Shown here: piece by piece, positions 23,101 through 36,600 of the stretch
Layout: each line of letters starts with the position of its first letter
Numbering within the stretch: the stretch's first letter is position 1
Source of the DNA: Congeria kusceri
Taxonomy: Eukaryota > Mollusca > Bivalvia > Myida > Dreissenidae
Direction: 5' to 3'
DNA: 64,000 nucleotides
Assembly: GCA_027627225.1 (NCBI GenBank)
Contig: CM051025.1
Coordinates: 57,599,681 to 57,663,680, forward strand
Position numbers and translations under genes: made by a program
Notes under the pieces: generated by a model
The model's input: the letters and a program-made list of their open reading frames with translations, nothing else
Databases searched by the model: none
Told to the model about the DNA's origin: nothing

Positions 23101-26100
23101 CCCTTTTTCATGCATGAAATGCAGAATGCCATTTTCCAAGTTATAGACTTTATTTTCCATCCAATCTTAATCAAACTTTCACAGTTTATGTATGACTATA
23201 AGATCTCAGCAGGAGCCACCAAAAATGGGCCAGATCTGGAAAAGATTACACAAGTTATTGCCCCTTGTTTGTAATTTTTTTTACAAATTTGGATTTTATT
23301 CAGGATAGAGACTTCAGTTTTCCTCCAGTTTTCACTAATCATGCACAGTTTGTATATGACCATAAGATCTCAGATCAATTCGAATATTAGCAAGATCAGA
23401 CCAGAAACAGCAGAGTTATTTCCCCTTGTGTGTGGAAAAAAACATCCATATGTTGTCAACAGTTTACCTGGGCTACCAATCAGAAACTTCATTTTTAGCT
23501 CCACTTACCTAAGTTCGAGCTATACTACTCACCCGTTCGTCGGCGTCGCCGTAATGCTCTGGTTAAAGTTTCTTGCATATAGTCAATATCTCTGTAACAA
23601 ATGCAGATATTCAATTGAAACTTCACTCATGTCTTCGAAGTCATTATGTGAGGTCACTGACTAAGGTCCATAACTCTGACCTGCAATTTAGCAGAATTAT
23701 GCCCCTTTTTGTACTTAGAAAATCAGGTTTAAGTTTGCGTGCAACAACTCCATATCTCTGTATCTGCTACAGATATTCAATTGAAAACATGTCTTCAGGG
23801 TGATAATGTAAGGTCACGGACCAACGCCCATTACACTGACCTGCAATTTAGCAGAATAATGCCCCTTTTTGTACTGTAAAATTTCAGGTTAAGGTTTGCG
23901 TGCCACAAATGCACCTCTGTAACTACTACAGATATTAAATTGAAACTTCACACATGCCTTCAGGGTTATTATGTGAAGTCACTGACCAAGGCCCATAACT
24001 CTGACCTGCAATTGAGCAGAATTATGCCCCTTTTTGTACTAAAAATCTTCAGGTTAAGGTTTGCGTGCAAGTACATATCTCTGTAACTGCTACAGATATT
24101 CAGTTGAAACTTCACACATGTCTTCAGGGTCATTATGTAAGGTCACTGGCCAAGGCCCAAAACTTTGGACAGCATTTTAGCAGAATTATTCCCCTTTTAT
24201 GTAGGGATAAAGGCCCATAACTCCTACAAAGCGTTTGAATAGTCGAGTGTGCTTTCCTGAGACAGCTCTTGTTTATTCAATGTTGACCAGACTTGCAAAG
24301 TTTGTTTAGGATCATAAAGTCTTTGTTGGGATTGGTAATGGTTACCAGATTGCCCCGGAAAAAATAGAGTTATTGCCCCTAAATCATGTAAATGAAAACA
24401 AAAAATGCCTTTTCCAAAATAATGACTTCATTTTCACCCAATCTTAACCAAACTTCCACAGTAAATGTATGACCATATTAAGATCTCAGCAGAAACCAAA
24501 AATGGATTAGATTGTGCCACAAACACCAGAGTTATTTAAAAAAAAAAAAATGCATGAATGGACTTAATGCTGGATAGAGACTTCATTTTTCTTCGAATAA
24601 TGCATGCACTGTTACTATTTTGTTTGATAAAACAAACCAGATACTTTCACAGAGTTTTGCATTAATATGTCAAGGACAATTAAAATTCATTGTGCTTATT
24701 TGGTTGAAAACGGATGAAATTGGATTTCCAACAATTGCAAACCTTGCATGCCACATCTGTACATGCAACGTTGATGGCTTCCGAGCCTGCATAAACATCG
24801 TTTATCATCATTGTGAATTATCAAAGAAATGGCAAAACTTCATCTTCGAACAGCCATCGCAATAATCACATAACAACAAGTTCTCCTAAATGACCAGCAA
24901 AAAGACATCAAAACCTACTGTTTCTGCATTTGCCAGAACTGTCACTGACCTAATGGAAAAGGGTCAGAAAAAAAAGTACAAAAAAGATCTGAGAACCATG
25001 AGCCAAAACACCGCACATTCACTGCCTAAGCCGTATGTCTCATTGCACTGCATAATGCATGAAATCGACCCGATCCAAACCCCCTTATGCATGTGTATTC
25101 TTCAGATACTTTAATTTTCAAACTTGTCACAACATTATGGCCTTTGTCTTTGCCAGTACTCAGGTGATTTTTTTGGGCCATCGTGGCCCTCTTGTTGAAA
25201 ATTTTCCGACACTGCAAGCCTATCTTTTCTGGTATACGTATAGTTGTGTAACCTTGAACTTTTTTAAATTATAGATCTGTTTGAAAAAGAGAACTGATTT
25301 AAAAACATACATTTTTATTGACAGTGAATATAAGACACACTATTACAAATAATGAACACTTTACAAGATGTAGAAATACATTGACATAAAATGAATCTGA
25401 TATTGTTGAAAATGCCCTCACATACGATAATGTCATACCAAGTTTGTTCTCCATATTCAACATTCCATGAACATAAATATGTGTAGCCCTGCTACTGTAA
25501 TTGCAGTATGCATAAAACTGCTAATGTAAGAGCTGTTTGTTTTTCTTCCAAGTTTGAATGATATTTAAGATTTTTTCTCCTAACAGTAAGAACTGTAAAA
25601 CTAGTTTTTGTCTTTCAGGTGGCACGGCAGATATAACGGTGCATCAACGACTGGCTGACGGAGGACTCAAGGAACTTCACAAGGCTAGCGGTGGTGCGTG
25701 GGGTGGTACTAAAGTAGATGAAGAATTTTACAAAATGATAATCAAGATTATAGGTGGGCCTGTTTGGTCCAAATTCAAAGAAGAGAACACTGCTGATTAT
25801 CATGACTTGCAGAGGGAACTTGAGACCAAAAAACGTACAATCACTCCTGAATCCACTGGCAAAATAACAATTAAAGTGCCTGTAAAAATTGTACAGACAT
25901 ATGAAAAGGAATCTGGAGAAACTATTGATGAAGCTATAGATGGATCAAATTACAAAGGAAAAATTAAATGGCTCAGCGACAAACTCAGGATTGATGCAAA
26001 AGTGTTTCAGGATCTATTTAAGCCATGCATAGATCAAATTGTTGCCCATGTCAAAAGTCTTCTACAAGATCCAGAAGTCAAAGGTACAAAAATCTTTCTT

Positions 26101-26667
26101 ATGGTTGGTGGATTCTCTGAGTCGGCCATGTTGCAGAATGCGGTGATGAAGGCATTGCCGGATTGCAAAGTCATCATTCCCGATGAAGCTGGTCTTTGCG
26201 TGTTGAGGGGAGCGGTCATTTTTGGTCATCGTCCGGTGTCTATTACGTCCCGTATCTCCAAATACACCTACGGAATTAACATATCCCCACCATTTGATGC
26301 AACTATTCACAAAGAAGACCACAGGGTGTCAGTCGGTGGTGTCGATCGTTGCCGTGACATCTTCAAACGGTACATCCAAGAAGGGGAGACGGTCCGCGTA
26401 GGAGAAGCCAGATCGGGCAAACATGTTACATTGAAGTCCAATCAGAAAGAAATGCTCTTGAAAATCTTTGCATCGCCAAAACGAGAGCCGATGTACGTCG
26501 ACGAAGAAGGTTGTGAATACCTTGGCAAAGTTGTTGTAAACCTTCCAGACAGCGAAGACAAGATTCGAGTCGAGGTGAAGATGATGTTTGGGGAGACGGA
26601 GCTAACAGTTGAAGCCCAAGAGTTGTCTACGCACCTGAAGTATCGCGCATACTTTGACTTTCTATAG
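20102..26667 (+). CDS. HSPA12: HSPA12-like HSP70 protein, copy B, 5 coding exons
   Basis: Exons are 20102-20210, 20873-21087, 21499-21714, 22616-22772 and 25619-26667, all GT/AG with matching phases, 581 residues, exactly the length of copy A. The start AACCATGG lies 22 bases after a probable leader acceptor. ATPase motifs are intact: AAIDFGTTYSGYAF, IHWVLTVPAIW, LEPEAASLYCQ, VIDLGGGTADITVH, FLMVGGFSES; the C-terminus is YRAYFDFL. In the third exon 41 of 72 residues match copy A by eye, and the last exon is closer. Intron positions differ: B is interrupted after DYQT where A is not, and lacks A's introns at LK/APTVV and at the IKVPV segment (LKVPV in A). Intron 4 (2.8 kb) is filled with bivalve repeats. 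Tandem duplication with copy A 2.9 kb upstream is the likely origin. Function is assigned by family only: an atypical chaperone-like ATPase, probably cytosolic. Confidence 0.95.
22876..25200. repeat. Composite repeat element in HSPA12-B intron 4
   Basis: The head GTGCTCACCTGAGCACAAAG and the tail ACTCAGGTG followed by GGGCCATCGTGGCCCTCTTG bound diverged units of roughly 190 bp (ATCCAATCTTCACCAAAC, GACCATAAGATCTCAG, AGAGTTATTGCCCC). A different element with head TTTTAGCTCCACTTACC (23498) and tail GAATAGTCGAGTGTGC (to about 24272) appears to be nested inside, with its own AGCAGAATTATGCCCC units. Reading frames here are chance products. Confidence 0.65.
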
Positions 26668-26775
26668 AAATTACACGAAACTTTTACTAAATTTAGATAA
26701 TATTGTGTGTTTTAAAGTTTGTTATGTGTAGAATTATCAAGTTTTAATAATTTCTGATATGCTTTTGTGACAGCA

Positions 26776-29700
26776 TGAGCATCTTTAGGTCGACTGTTCG
26801 AAGAATAGTTGAGCTTTTCTACTCGCCCCGGCATCTGCGTCTGCATCTGGACTTGGTTAAAGTTTATATTCAAAAGTCTTGTAACTTCAAAACTACAGAA
26901 GTATTACTTTAAACTTGAAATACACCTTTGTCATCAACTCCAGCATCAGATTCAATATTCCCCATAGCTCAGTTTTGTATTTTGACAGAGTTGGGCCTTC
27001 TTTCACATAGCTTTTCTGGTCAAAGTTTTTCTTCAAAAGTCTTGTAATTTAAGGTATTCACTTGAAACTTGGAATGTACCTTTGTCATCAACTCAAGCAT
27101 CAGTTACATCATACCCCATAACTCGACTTGACTGAATTATGCCCCTTTTTCTCATGGATTTCTGTTTAAAGTTTTTATTTAGAAGTCTTGTAACTTAAGT
27201 TATTCACTTGAAACTTGGAACATACCTTTGTCATCAACTCCAGCATCAGGTACAACATTCCCCATTACTCTGTTTTGTATTTTGACAGTGTTATGCCCCT
27301 TTTTCACATACATTTTCTGGCTGTTTTTATAACTTCAAAACTACTTAAGTTATTCACTTGAAACTTGGAATGCACCTTTTTCATCAACTCCAGCATCAAG
27401 TGCAACAATCCCCATAATTCAGATTTGTATTCTGACAGAGTTTTGCCCTTTTTTCAAAGATTTTCAGGTGAAAGTTTTTATTCAAAAGTCTTTGTAACTT
27501 CAAAACTTGGTAAGTTTATTCAATTTAAACTTGGAATATACCCTTGACATTAACAACCGCATCAGGTTCCACAATCCACATAACTCTGTTTTGTATTCTT
27601 ACATTGTTATGGCCACTTTTCACATAGATTTTCAGGTTTAAGTTTTTATTGAAAAGTCTTGTTACTTTAAAACTAAATAAGCTATTCACTTAAAATATAG
27701 AATATATCTTTGTCATCTTTTCCAGCATTTGTGAAAAATGCTCATGGCTCTGTTTTGTAATTTGACACAGTTATGCCCCTTTTTATGCCCCCACTTTCAG
27801 AGGGGATCATGTAGCTTCGCCTATAACATCAGCGGAGTTATGGCCCCTTTTTTTAGCAAAAAATGTCATTTTTGGACTTGTGTCTTGTGTAACTCTAAAG
27901 GTATACCTGCTAGAGTGATGAAACTTTTTAGACATATCCATCAGCCTGTGAACTTGTGCACCCGGGTATTTTGGTGCAGGTTTTTCAGACATCAGCGGGG
28001 TTATGGCCTTTTTTGAACAAAATATTTCGAAGAAAAAGTTTGGTTATTAGATTGGTGTATGTCGTTGGGCGGGCAGGTGTATCACTTTTCGTTTCCGCTC
28101 CCTAGCTCAAGAACGCATTGAGACATTTTAATGAGGCTTAATACATAGATACTTTACATCGAGACCTCACTTGGGATTGCATATGGGTTGGGTGGGGTCG
28201 AGGTCACTGTTACTAAAAATAGAAAAACGTTTTCTGCTCAATCACTTGAGAACGCATTGAAATATTTTAATGAAACTTAAAACATACATACCTTACATCG
28301 AGAACTCGCATGGGATTGCATAAGGGGTGGGTAGGGTCAAGATCAAGGTCACTGTGACTAAAAACAAAAAAAGTTTCCTCTCAATAACCTAAGAACACAT
28401 TGAGATATTTCAATGAAACATCATTCATAGATACCTTATATCAAGGCATCGCTTGGGATTGCGTATAGGGTGGGTAGGGTCAAGGTTGAGGTCACGATTA
28501 CTAAAAATAGACAAACAGTTTCCGCTCAATAACTTAAGAAAACATTGAGATATTTTAATGAAACTTGATACATAGATACCTTATATCGAGACCTCGCTTG
28601 GGATTGCGTATAGGTTGGAAGGGGTCAAGGTTGAGGTCACAATTACTAAAAATAGACGTAACAGTTTCCGCTCAATAACTTAAGAACACATTGGGATATT
28701 TTAATGAAACTTTATACATAGATATCTGATATCTAGATCTCACTTGGTATGGCGTGGGTAGGGTCAAGGTCACCATTACTTAAAATTTTGTTTTATGCTG
28801 ACTTTAATTACTTTTGTTCGACAAATTAGGTTCTCGTGGAATTTCCACATTTCTTGTTGATTTTGTGTTGTGTGAAACTCAAAAAGTGTAACTGCTATAC
28901 TTATGAAACTTTATAAACATATCTCAGCATTTGATCTTGTGCACCTGGGTATTTTGATGCAGTACTTTCCAACATCAGCACAGTTATGGCCATTTTGTGT
29001 GTGCAATAAATGACATTTTTGGACTTTCGTCGCATGTAATTTAAAAAGTATAACTGCTAGAATGATGAAACTTGACAAATATAAATAATCAGCATTTGCA
29101 CTTGTGCACCTGTGTATTTTGGTGCAGTTTTTTCCGACATCTGCGAGTTATGGCCCTTTTTAAGCCAAAAAAATCACATTTTGGGAGTTGTGTCATGTGT
29201 AACTCGTAAAGTATAACAGGTAAAGTGATGAAACTTTTTAAACATATTCATTACAATGTGAACATTTGCACCTGGGTATTTTGGTACAAGTTTTTCCGAC
29301 ATCAACGGAGTTATGGCCCTTTTTTAACAAAAAGTAATATTTTTGGATTTGTGTCGCGTGTAACGCTGAAAGTATATCTGCCAGAGTGATAAAACGTTAT
29401 AAACATATTCATCAGCATGTGAACTTGTGCAACTGGGTATTTTGGTGCAGATTTGTTACAGATCAGTGGACTTATGGCCATTGATTTTAGCAATGTGACA
29501 ATGTTTGACTTGTGTCACATGTAACTCTATAAGTGGTAGTGATGAAACTTTATAGACATATTCATCAGCATGTGAACTGTGCACCTGCGTATAGTGTTTT
29601 GTGACAACCAGCGGAATGAGGGGGCACTCATGTCTACTGGACGCATGTCTAGTTCACATAGATTTTCAGTTTAAAGTTTTTATTTAAAAGGCTTGTACTT

Positions 29701-30047
29701 GCTAAACTACAAAAGGTATTGACTTGAAACTTGGAATACATATTTTTAATCAACTCCAGCATCAGGTGCTACAATCCCTATAACTCTGTTTTGTGTTTTG
29801 ACAGTTATGCCCATTTTCACAGATTGTTAGGTTAAAGATTTTATTCAAAAGTCTTAATTTCAGAACTACATAAGGTATTCACTTTAAACTGGAAGGATAA
29901 CATTGTCATCAACTTCAGCATCCTATGAAATAAACGCTATAGTTCAGCTTTGTATTTTACAGATTTATGCCCCTTCCACTTTCAAAAAATACACCAACTA
30001 ATATACTTTGAATAGTCAAGCGCTGTCCTCTGGCAGCCTTTTTTGGT
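26776..30047. repeat. Composite tandem-repeat element downstream of HSPA12-B
   Basis: Left end near GTCGACTGTTCGAAGAATAG; right end GAATAGTCAAGCGCTGTCC. Three successive unit families follow: about 165 bp with AACTTCAAAACTAC and ATCAACTCCAGCATCAG (26850-27790); about 140 bp with GGGTCAAGGTC and ACTAAAAATAG (28080-28800); and about 160 bp with GTGAACTTGTGCACC and GGTATTTTGGTGCAG (27800-28020 and 28850-29640). The first family resumes at 29650-29960. Non-coding. Confidence 0.7.
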
Positions 30048-30086
30048 GAGATAAATTTGTATAATTTTGCTGTTTAAATTTTTATC

Positions 30087-31145
30087 ACACCTAAGCATAA
30101 AATGCTCAAGGTTGAGCTTTTGTGTTCAGTCACCATCTGTCAAAGCTACATTTTGTATTTGCTTGGTTGATTTTAACCAAACTTGGCAGATATGTTCATG
30201 GGCTGGTCCCTATCCAAATTCCTTTAATTCAACCGAATGTATGGAAAACTCTGGTTGCCATGGCAACAAAAAGCTTTAAAAAACTGCTTGATTTCGAAAT
30301 AATGTCACAGAAATGTTTCTTGGGTGACCCTCGACTAAATTCCTTCAAAGAATTTTAATGAATTAAAAAACGGCTGTTAAATGGTTGTAAAGTTTGACCG
30401 TATATGGGTTTATAGGCAACTTTGACAATCTTCTCGTCAGATACCACTTGCTGGATTTTGAAAGAATTGCGGAGATATGTTCCTTGGCTGACCCTTTATC
30501 AAATTCCATCACATCATTTAAATTTGATTTGTTAAAATCATAGCTGCAAGCGGGTGGGGAAGTTTGACCGTATATATTGCTTTATAGGCAACTTGGACAA
30601 TCTTCTCGTCAGAAACAACTTGCTGGATAATGAAATAATTTCCAAGAAATGTTCCTTGGGTGACCCTCTACTAAATTCTTTCAAATAATTTTGATTTGTT
30701 TCAAAACTGAATGCCAGGGGCGAGAAAGTTTGACCGCAAACGGCTTTATAGGCGACTTTGACAATATTCTCGCCAGAAACCACTTGCTGGAATTTAAAAT
30801 AATTTCGTCGAAATGTTCTTTAGGTGACCATCTACCAAATTTTTTCAAATAATTTTGATTCGTTAAAAATCATGGTTGCCAGGGGGTGGGAAAGTTTGCC
30901 CCAATTTGACAACTTTCTCGTCAGAAACCAAATGCTGGATTTTGAAAAAGCACAACATAGAAATGTTCCCTTGAGTGACCCTCCACCCAAGTCCGTCAAA
31001 TAATTATCATTCGTTCAAAAACGTGGCCGCCAGTGTTTTGGGAGGTTTTTATGCTCTAGCATTTGTACAAGCCACTATGATTCATTTAACTCTGGTGAGC
31101 GACCCAGGGGCATTTTTGCCCTCTCGTTTGTGTTATAATGTTGAA
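30087..31145. repeat. Composite repeat element with CTCA..GGTGAGC style ends
   Basis: Head CACCTAAGCATAAAATGCTC, tail CTCTGGTGAGCGACCCAGG. Inside are about five 165-bp units with GGTGACCCTCTACCAAAT, AATAATTTTGATTTGTT and CTTCTCGTCAGAAACCAC. Units of the same family occur at 43440-44310. Confidence 0.7.
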
Positions 31146-31149
31146 ATGT

Positions 31150-33060
31150 TCATTGTAAACAATCTGTGATGGAATTATGTTTATGCTTTTTTTGATATTT
31201 GTTCTTTAATGTATTACAGAAACTGTCCTGTGCCATTCATTATCCTAGTTATTTACAATGAAATGTTTCATATGACTAAATGTATTCATAAAAATATTGA
31301 TATGATTGAGTAGATATACCATAGAATTTTCTAATTAATGCATGAATTTCACGGAATTAACCATAGACATAAAACATTTTTAAGATCCCATGTAACTGGT
31401 TCTTTACATCAAAATGTTTTCAATGAGCCACACATTTTTATAAGTGTAGAAACGCGCCAATAAAGAAATATTAACATCAAATTTGAGCATCATTTCTGTT
31501 ATACCCACTGCTATATGTGTGATCGCACTTCTGTAAATTATTCTTATAATTTGTTATCAGTTTAACATGTCAAAACACGAGTTATAAATACCAATGAACA
31601 GTTATGGTTTCATACTGTCGGGTGGTATTGTGTACTACTGGCGACTGGACGAGTGTCCGCTGACACTGAACCGTGTATTTAATATCTCTCGATCTGACAT
31701 GTGACACTGGGCCATTCTAATGAAAACATGGTATCAAGTACATAATGGTGAAATACTACCATTATCTTGACAGAAAAATACTTGATGCAATCAGGAAAGA
31801 ATTGGGTTTTAAAAAGAAATACAAATTTGCGAATATCGAATAGCGTTTTAACTTTATCCTACCACTAAATGATTTTATAGAAGAAAATCTAGGGTGTCAG
31901 ATAAACTTAAGCTTAATTCCGACACCTAGCCTTTATCTAACACCTACATGACGGACAACTTTTTGTACCTTTCATTTCCGGTTAAAGGTCAAATGAAGTT
32001 ACGACTTGTATACAATTTCACTCGATAATCTTCTGCACATGTGCACATGATTTTTCTGTACATGAATAATTAACAATATAGATCCTGATTGATCTGTGTG
32101 CAATTGGAGTATGAAGGCTAGGGTCAGTGTTTATAAAACTCTAGGGCAAGTCTTAAGTGTCAAAGTTATATTTAAAATTATATGTGAAATTCAAGGTATT
32201 ATGTTCACAAAAGTCTCAACTAAGAGGTACCTAGCTTTCTATGTTAACTGAATTCTAAGATGTAAGAAGTTAACACTTTGGAGTTTAATGAATATTGGTT
32301 TTAATCTATAATTTCCCAAGGGGTGGCTAAAATTGTTATTTACATGTACATGTACAACTTAGTTTCAATATTGTTACTAGACATTTTGTTTTTAAATGCA
32401 GAAAATGCAGACGTTTTGACTGTTAATTGTCTGCCGTTGTTACCTATATTATGTTATTTTTTGGTTGCCGCATTAATACAGATGATCATGATAATCTTAT
32501 GACTTAAAGACTGTAAGACTGTTGATATTTTAGTACATTGCACTTTTTAAGCGTGTGAGAGATTACATATTAGTGCTAACATATTTTATTGAGGAATGTA
32601 TGTCGATAATGAATTATATTGGAGACTGTGTTATTAAATAACTTACGAATTACTTTATTCTGCAGTTTTGTCTTTTTAAATGAGCTCAATGTCAAAACCC
32701 TGATTGACAAAAATATAAACAAATTATTGGGAAAACCAGGAAACATAGTTCTTGATTATACCTTCTTTTGTGTTTTCATGTATATACTGTGTAATGGTTC
32801 TCAACAACAATCATTGATGGATTGTGTTAGAAAGTAATTGGTATGTGTTCATGCATAGACATTGTGATGAATTGCCATGACTGTATAGACCTCATGAATG
32901 GGTTGTCATCAATTGCGCTTGTAATTGTTAAGTCATGAAAAGATAGTCATTGTACTGGGTTGTCATGGATATACTTTCTAATGGGTAATTCATGAAAAAA
33001 TAAACATTGCAATTGGTTGTCATGGATATATGGACCTTATAATGGCTTGTCGTAAAAATA
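31150..33060. other. AT-rich intergenic DNA
   Basis: No gene-like frame longer than about 70 codons, no RNA signature and no clear repeat apart from weak near-repeats with GGTTGTCATGGATAT (32870-33060). Confidence 0.5.
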
Positions 33061-33069
33061 TTGTAATAG

Positions 33070-33640
33070 GTTTTTAGCTCAGTGAGCTATTGGTATAGGG
33101 GCCCTCTCCGTTGTCGTCCGTTGTCGGTCGTCAAGATGCCGTCAACAATTTGGACCGTTATCGCGATAAAGACTACATTTTTATTCAGTTCAATCAAACC
33201 TAATTTGCACAGTTTGTGTAAGACCATAAAATCTCGGATGGGATTGTTATTAGGTCAGATCACACCAGAAATGCAAAAAAAGTGCAAAAGTACTCTTTTC
33301 CAACGTATAGACTTTATTTTCCATCCAATCTTTACCAAACTTTCACAGTTTGTGTATGACTATCAGATCACAGCAGGCGTCAAAAATGGGCCAGATCGTT
33401 TTTAAACACCAGAGTTATTGCCCTTTATTTATTAAAAAAATATACAAGAATGGACATTATTCAGGATAGAGAGAGACATTTTTCAACCAATCTTCACCAA
33501 TCTTGCACACTTTGTCTATTACCATGAGATTACAGTTAAAGTCAAATTTAAGCAAGATCGTACCAGAAACACCAGAGTTATTGCCCTTTGTTTGTGAAAA
33601 AAATCTGCAAAAACGGACATTATACAGGATAGCTCATTTT
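33070..33640. repeat. Truncated composite repeat
   Basis: Head TTTTAGCTCAGTGAGCTATTG and units with TTTACCAAACTTTCACAG, TGTATGACTATCAGATC and AGAGTTATTGCCC, the same family as in HSPA12-B intron 4 and at 53340-53760. It stops where a new head begins at 33637. Confidence 0.6.
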
Positions 33641-36600
33641 AGCTCACCTGAGCACAACGTGCTCATGGTGAGCTTTTATGATCGCCTTTTGTGCGTCGTC
33701 CGTCGTGTGTCGTGTGTCAACATTTTCATTAAAAGAACATCTCCTAAACCGCTGGGCAGATTTTCACCAAACTTAATAGGAATGATCCTTGGGTGACCCT
33801 CTTTCAAAATTGTTCAAATCGTTCCGGTCCGCTGCATATGTAGGTCACAAGAGCTAAAAATAGATTAAAAAACTGAAAACTTTAAAAATCTTCTTCTCTG
33901 AAACCACAAGGCTTGGAGCTTTCATATTTGATATCTGACATCCTCTAGTGGTCCTTTACAAAGTTTGTCAAATTATGCCCCTGGGGCATATAGACTTGAA
34001 TGGCAAAATGACTTTAAAAATCTTCTCCTCTGAAACCGCAAGGCCCAGAGGTTTCATATTTGGTATGTAACCCTGTATAGTGGTCCTCGACAAAGATTGT
34101 TCAAATGATGCCCCTGGGGTCAAAACTGGCCACACCCCGGGGGTCACATGGTTTATATAGACTTGAATAGCTAAATGACTTCAAAAATCTTCTCCTCTGA
34201 AACCGCAAGGCCCAGAGGTTTCATATTTGGTTTGTAACATTGTATAGTGGTCCTCTACAAAGATTGTTCAAATGATGCCCCTGGGGACAAAACTGGCCAC
34301 ACCCCGGGGTCACATGGTTTATATAGACTTGAACGGCAAAATGACTAAAAATCTTCTCCTCTGAAACCGCAAGGCCTTGAGTTTTCATATTTTTTGGTAT
34401 GTAACATTGTAAAGTAGTCCTATACAAAGATTGTTCAAATGATGCCCCTGGGGTCAAAACTGGTCACATCCCGGGGGTCACATGGTTTATATAGACTTGA
34501 ATAGCAAAATGACCTTTAAAAATCTTCTCCTCTGAAACCGCAAGGCCCAGAGGTTTCATATTTGGTATGTAACATTGTATAGTGGTCCTCTACAAAGATT
34601 GTTCAAATGATGCCCCTGGGGTCGAAACTGGCCACACCCCGGGGGTCACATGGTTTATATAGACTTGAATGGCAAAATGACTTTTAAAATCTTCTCCTCT
34701 GAAACCGCAAGGCCCAGAGGTTTCATATTTGGTATGTTGCCCCCTTAGTGCAAAAAGGTGCCAACTGACATTTTTACCAAAATTGACTTTTTAGCTCACC
34801 TGAGCACAAAGTGCTCATGGTGAGCTTTTGTGATTGCCCGTTGACCGTCGTCCGTGCGTGCGTGCGTGCGTCCGTCGTCAACTTTTCATTCAAACGACAT
34901 CTCCTTCTTAACCACTTGTCAGATTTTTACCAAACTTCAAAGGAATGATCGTTGGGTGACCCTCTTTCAAAGATGTTCAAATCGTTATGGTCCGCTGCAT
35001 ATGTAGGTCACCAGAGCTAAAAATAGATTTTAAAAGTGTAAACTTAAAAAATCTTCTTTTCTCAAACCCCAAGGCCCAGAGGTTTCATATTTGGTATGTA
35101 ACATGCTATAGTAGTCCTCTACAAAGATTGTTCAAATTATGCCCCTGGGGTCAAAACTGGTCACGCCCCGGTGGTCACATGGTTTATATAGAAGATAAAG
35201 CAAAATGACTTTAAAAATCTTCTCCTCTGAAACCACAAAGCCCAGAGGTTTCATATTTGATATGTAACGTATTATAGTGGTCCTCTACAAAGATTATTCA
35301 AATGATGCCCCTGGGGTCAAAACTGGCCACGCCCCGGTGGTCACATGGTTGATATAGACTTGAATGGCAAAATGACTTTAAAAATCTTCTCCTCTGAAAC
35401 CGCAAGGCCCAGATGTATAATATTTTGTTTGTAACATCCTTTAGTGGTCCTGTAAAAAATTTGTTCAAATTATGCCCCTGGGGTCAAAACGCGCAACGCC
35501 CGGGGTCACATGGTTGATATAGAATATATAGCAAAATGACCTTAAAAATCTTCTCCCCTGAAACCACACGGCCTTGAGGTTTCATATTTGGTATGTAACA
35601 TCCTATAGTGGTCCTCTACAAAGATTGTTCAAATGATGCCCCTGGGGTCATAACTGGCCACGCCCTGGGGGACACATGGTTTATATAGACTTAAGTACCT
35701 AAATGTCTAAAAATCTTCTCTGAAACCTGAAACCCAAAGGCCCTGAGGTTTCATATTTTGGTATGTAACATCCTATAGTGGACCTCTACAAATATTGTTC
35801 AATTTATACCCCTTGGGTCAAAACTGGCCACGCCGGGGGGGGGGGTCACATGATTTATATACACTTAAATAGCAAAATGACTTTAAAAATCTTCTCAGAA
35901 ACCGCAAGGCCCAGATGTTTCTTATTTGGTATGAAACATCATATAGAGGTCCTCTACAAAGATTGTTCAAATTATGCTCTTGAGGTCAAAACTGGCCACA
36001 CCCTGGGGGTCACATGGTTTATATAAACGTAAATAGCAAAATTTAAAAATCTGAAACTGCAAGGCCCAGAGGTTTCGTATTTGGTATGTAACATCCTTTT
36101 GTTGTCCTCTACAAAGATTGTTCAAATTATGTCCATTGGGTCAAAACTGACCACATCCCAGGGGTCACATGGTTTGTATAAACGTATATAGCAAAATAAC
36201 TTAAGAATTCTAATCCTCTGAAACCGCAAGGCCTAGAGGTTTCATATTTGGTATGTATATTGGGTCCTCTACAAATATTGTTCAAATTATGCCCCTGTGG
36301 TCAAAACAGGTCACGCCCAGGGGGTCACATGGTTTATATAGACTTAAATAGCAGATTGACTTTAAAAATCCTCTCCTCTGAAACGGCAAGGTCCACAGCT
36401 TTCCTATCTGTACTTTTAACATTGCATAGTGGTCCTCTCCAAAGATTGTTCAAATTATGCCCCTGGGGTCAAATCTGGCCACACCCCAAGGGGCCACATG
36501 GTTTATATAGACTTAAATAGTATAATAACTTTACCTGAAACCGCAAGGCCCAGAGATTTGTTAACATTATTCGAATTATGCCCCTGGGATAAAAAAAAAG

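Noticed and set aside
26850..29640. Possible CRISPR-like regular array
   Set aside because: Units are 140-165 bp, diverged and without unique spacers, in a eukaryotic genome; this is an ordinary composite tandem repeat.
30538..30783. 81-codon minus-strand frame with internally repeated peptide
   Set aside because: It reads through two copies of the 165-bp composite repeat, which explains the repetition.
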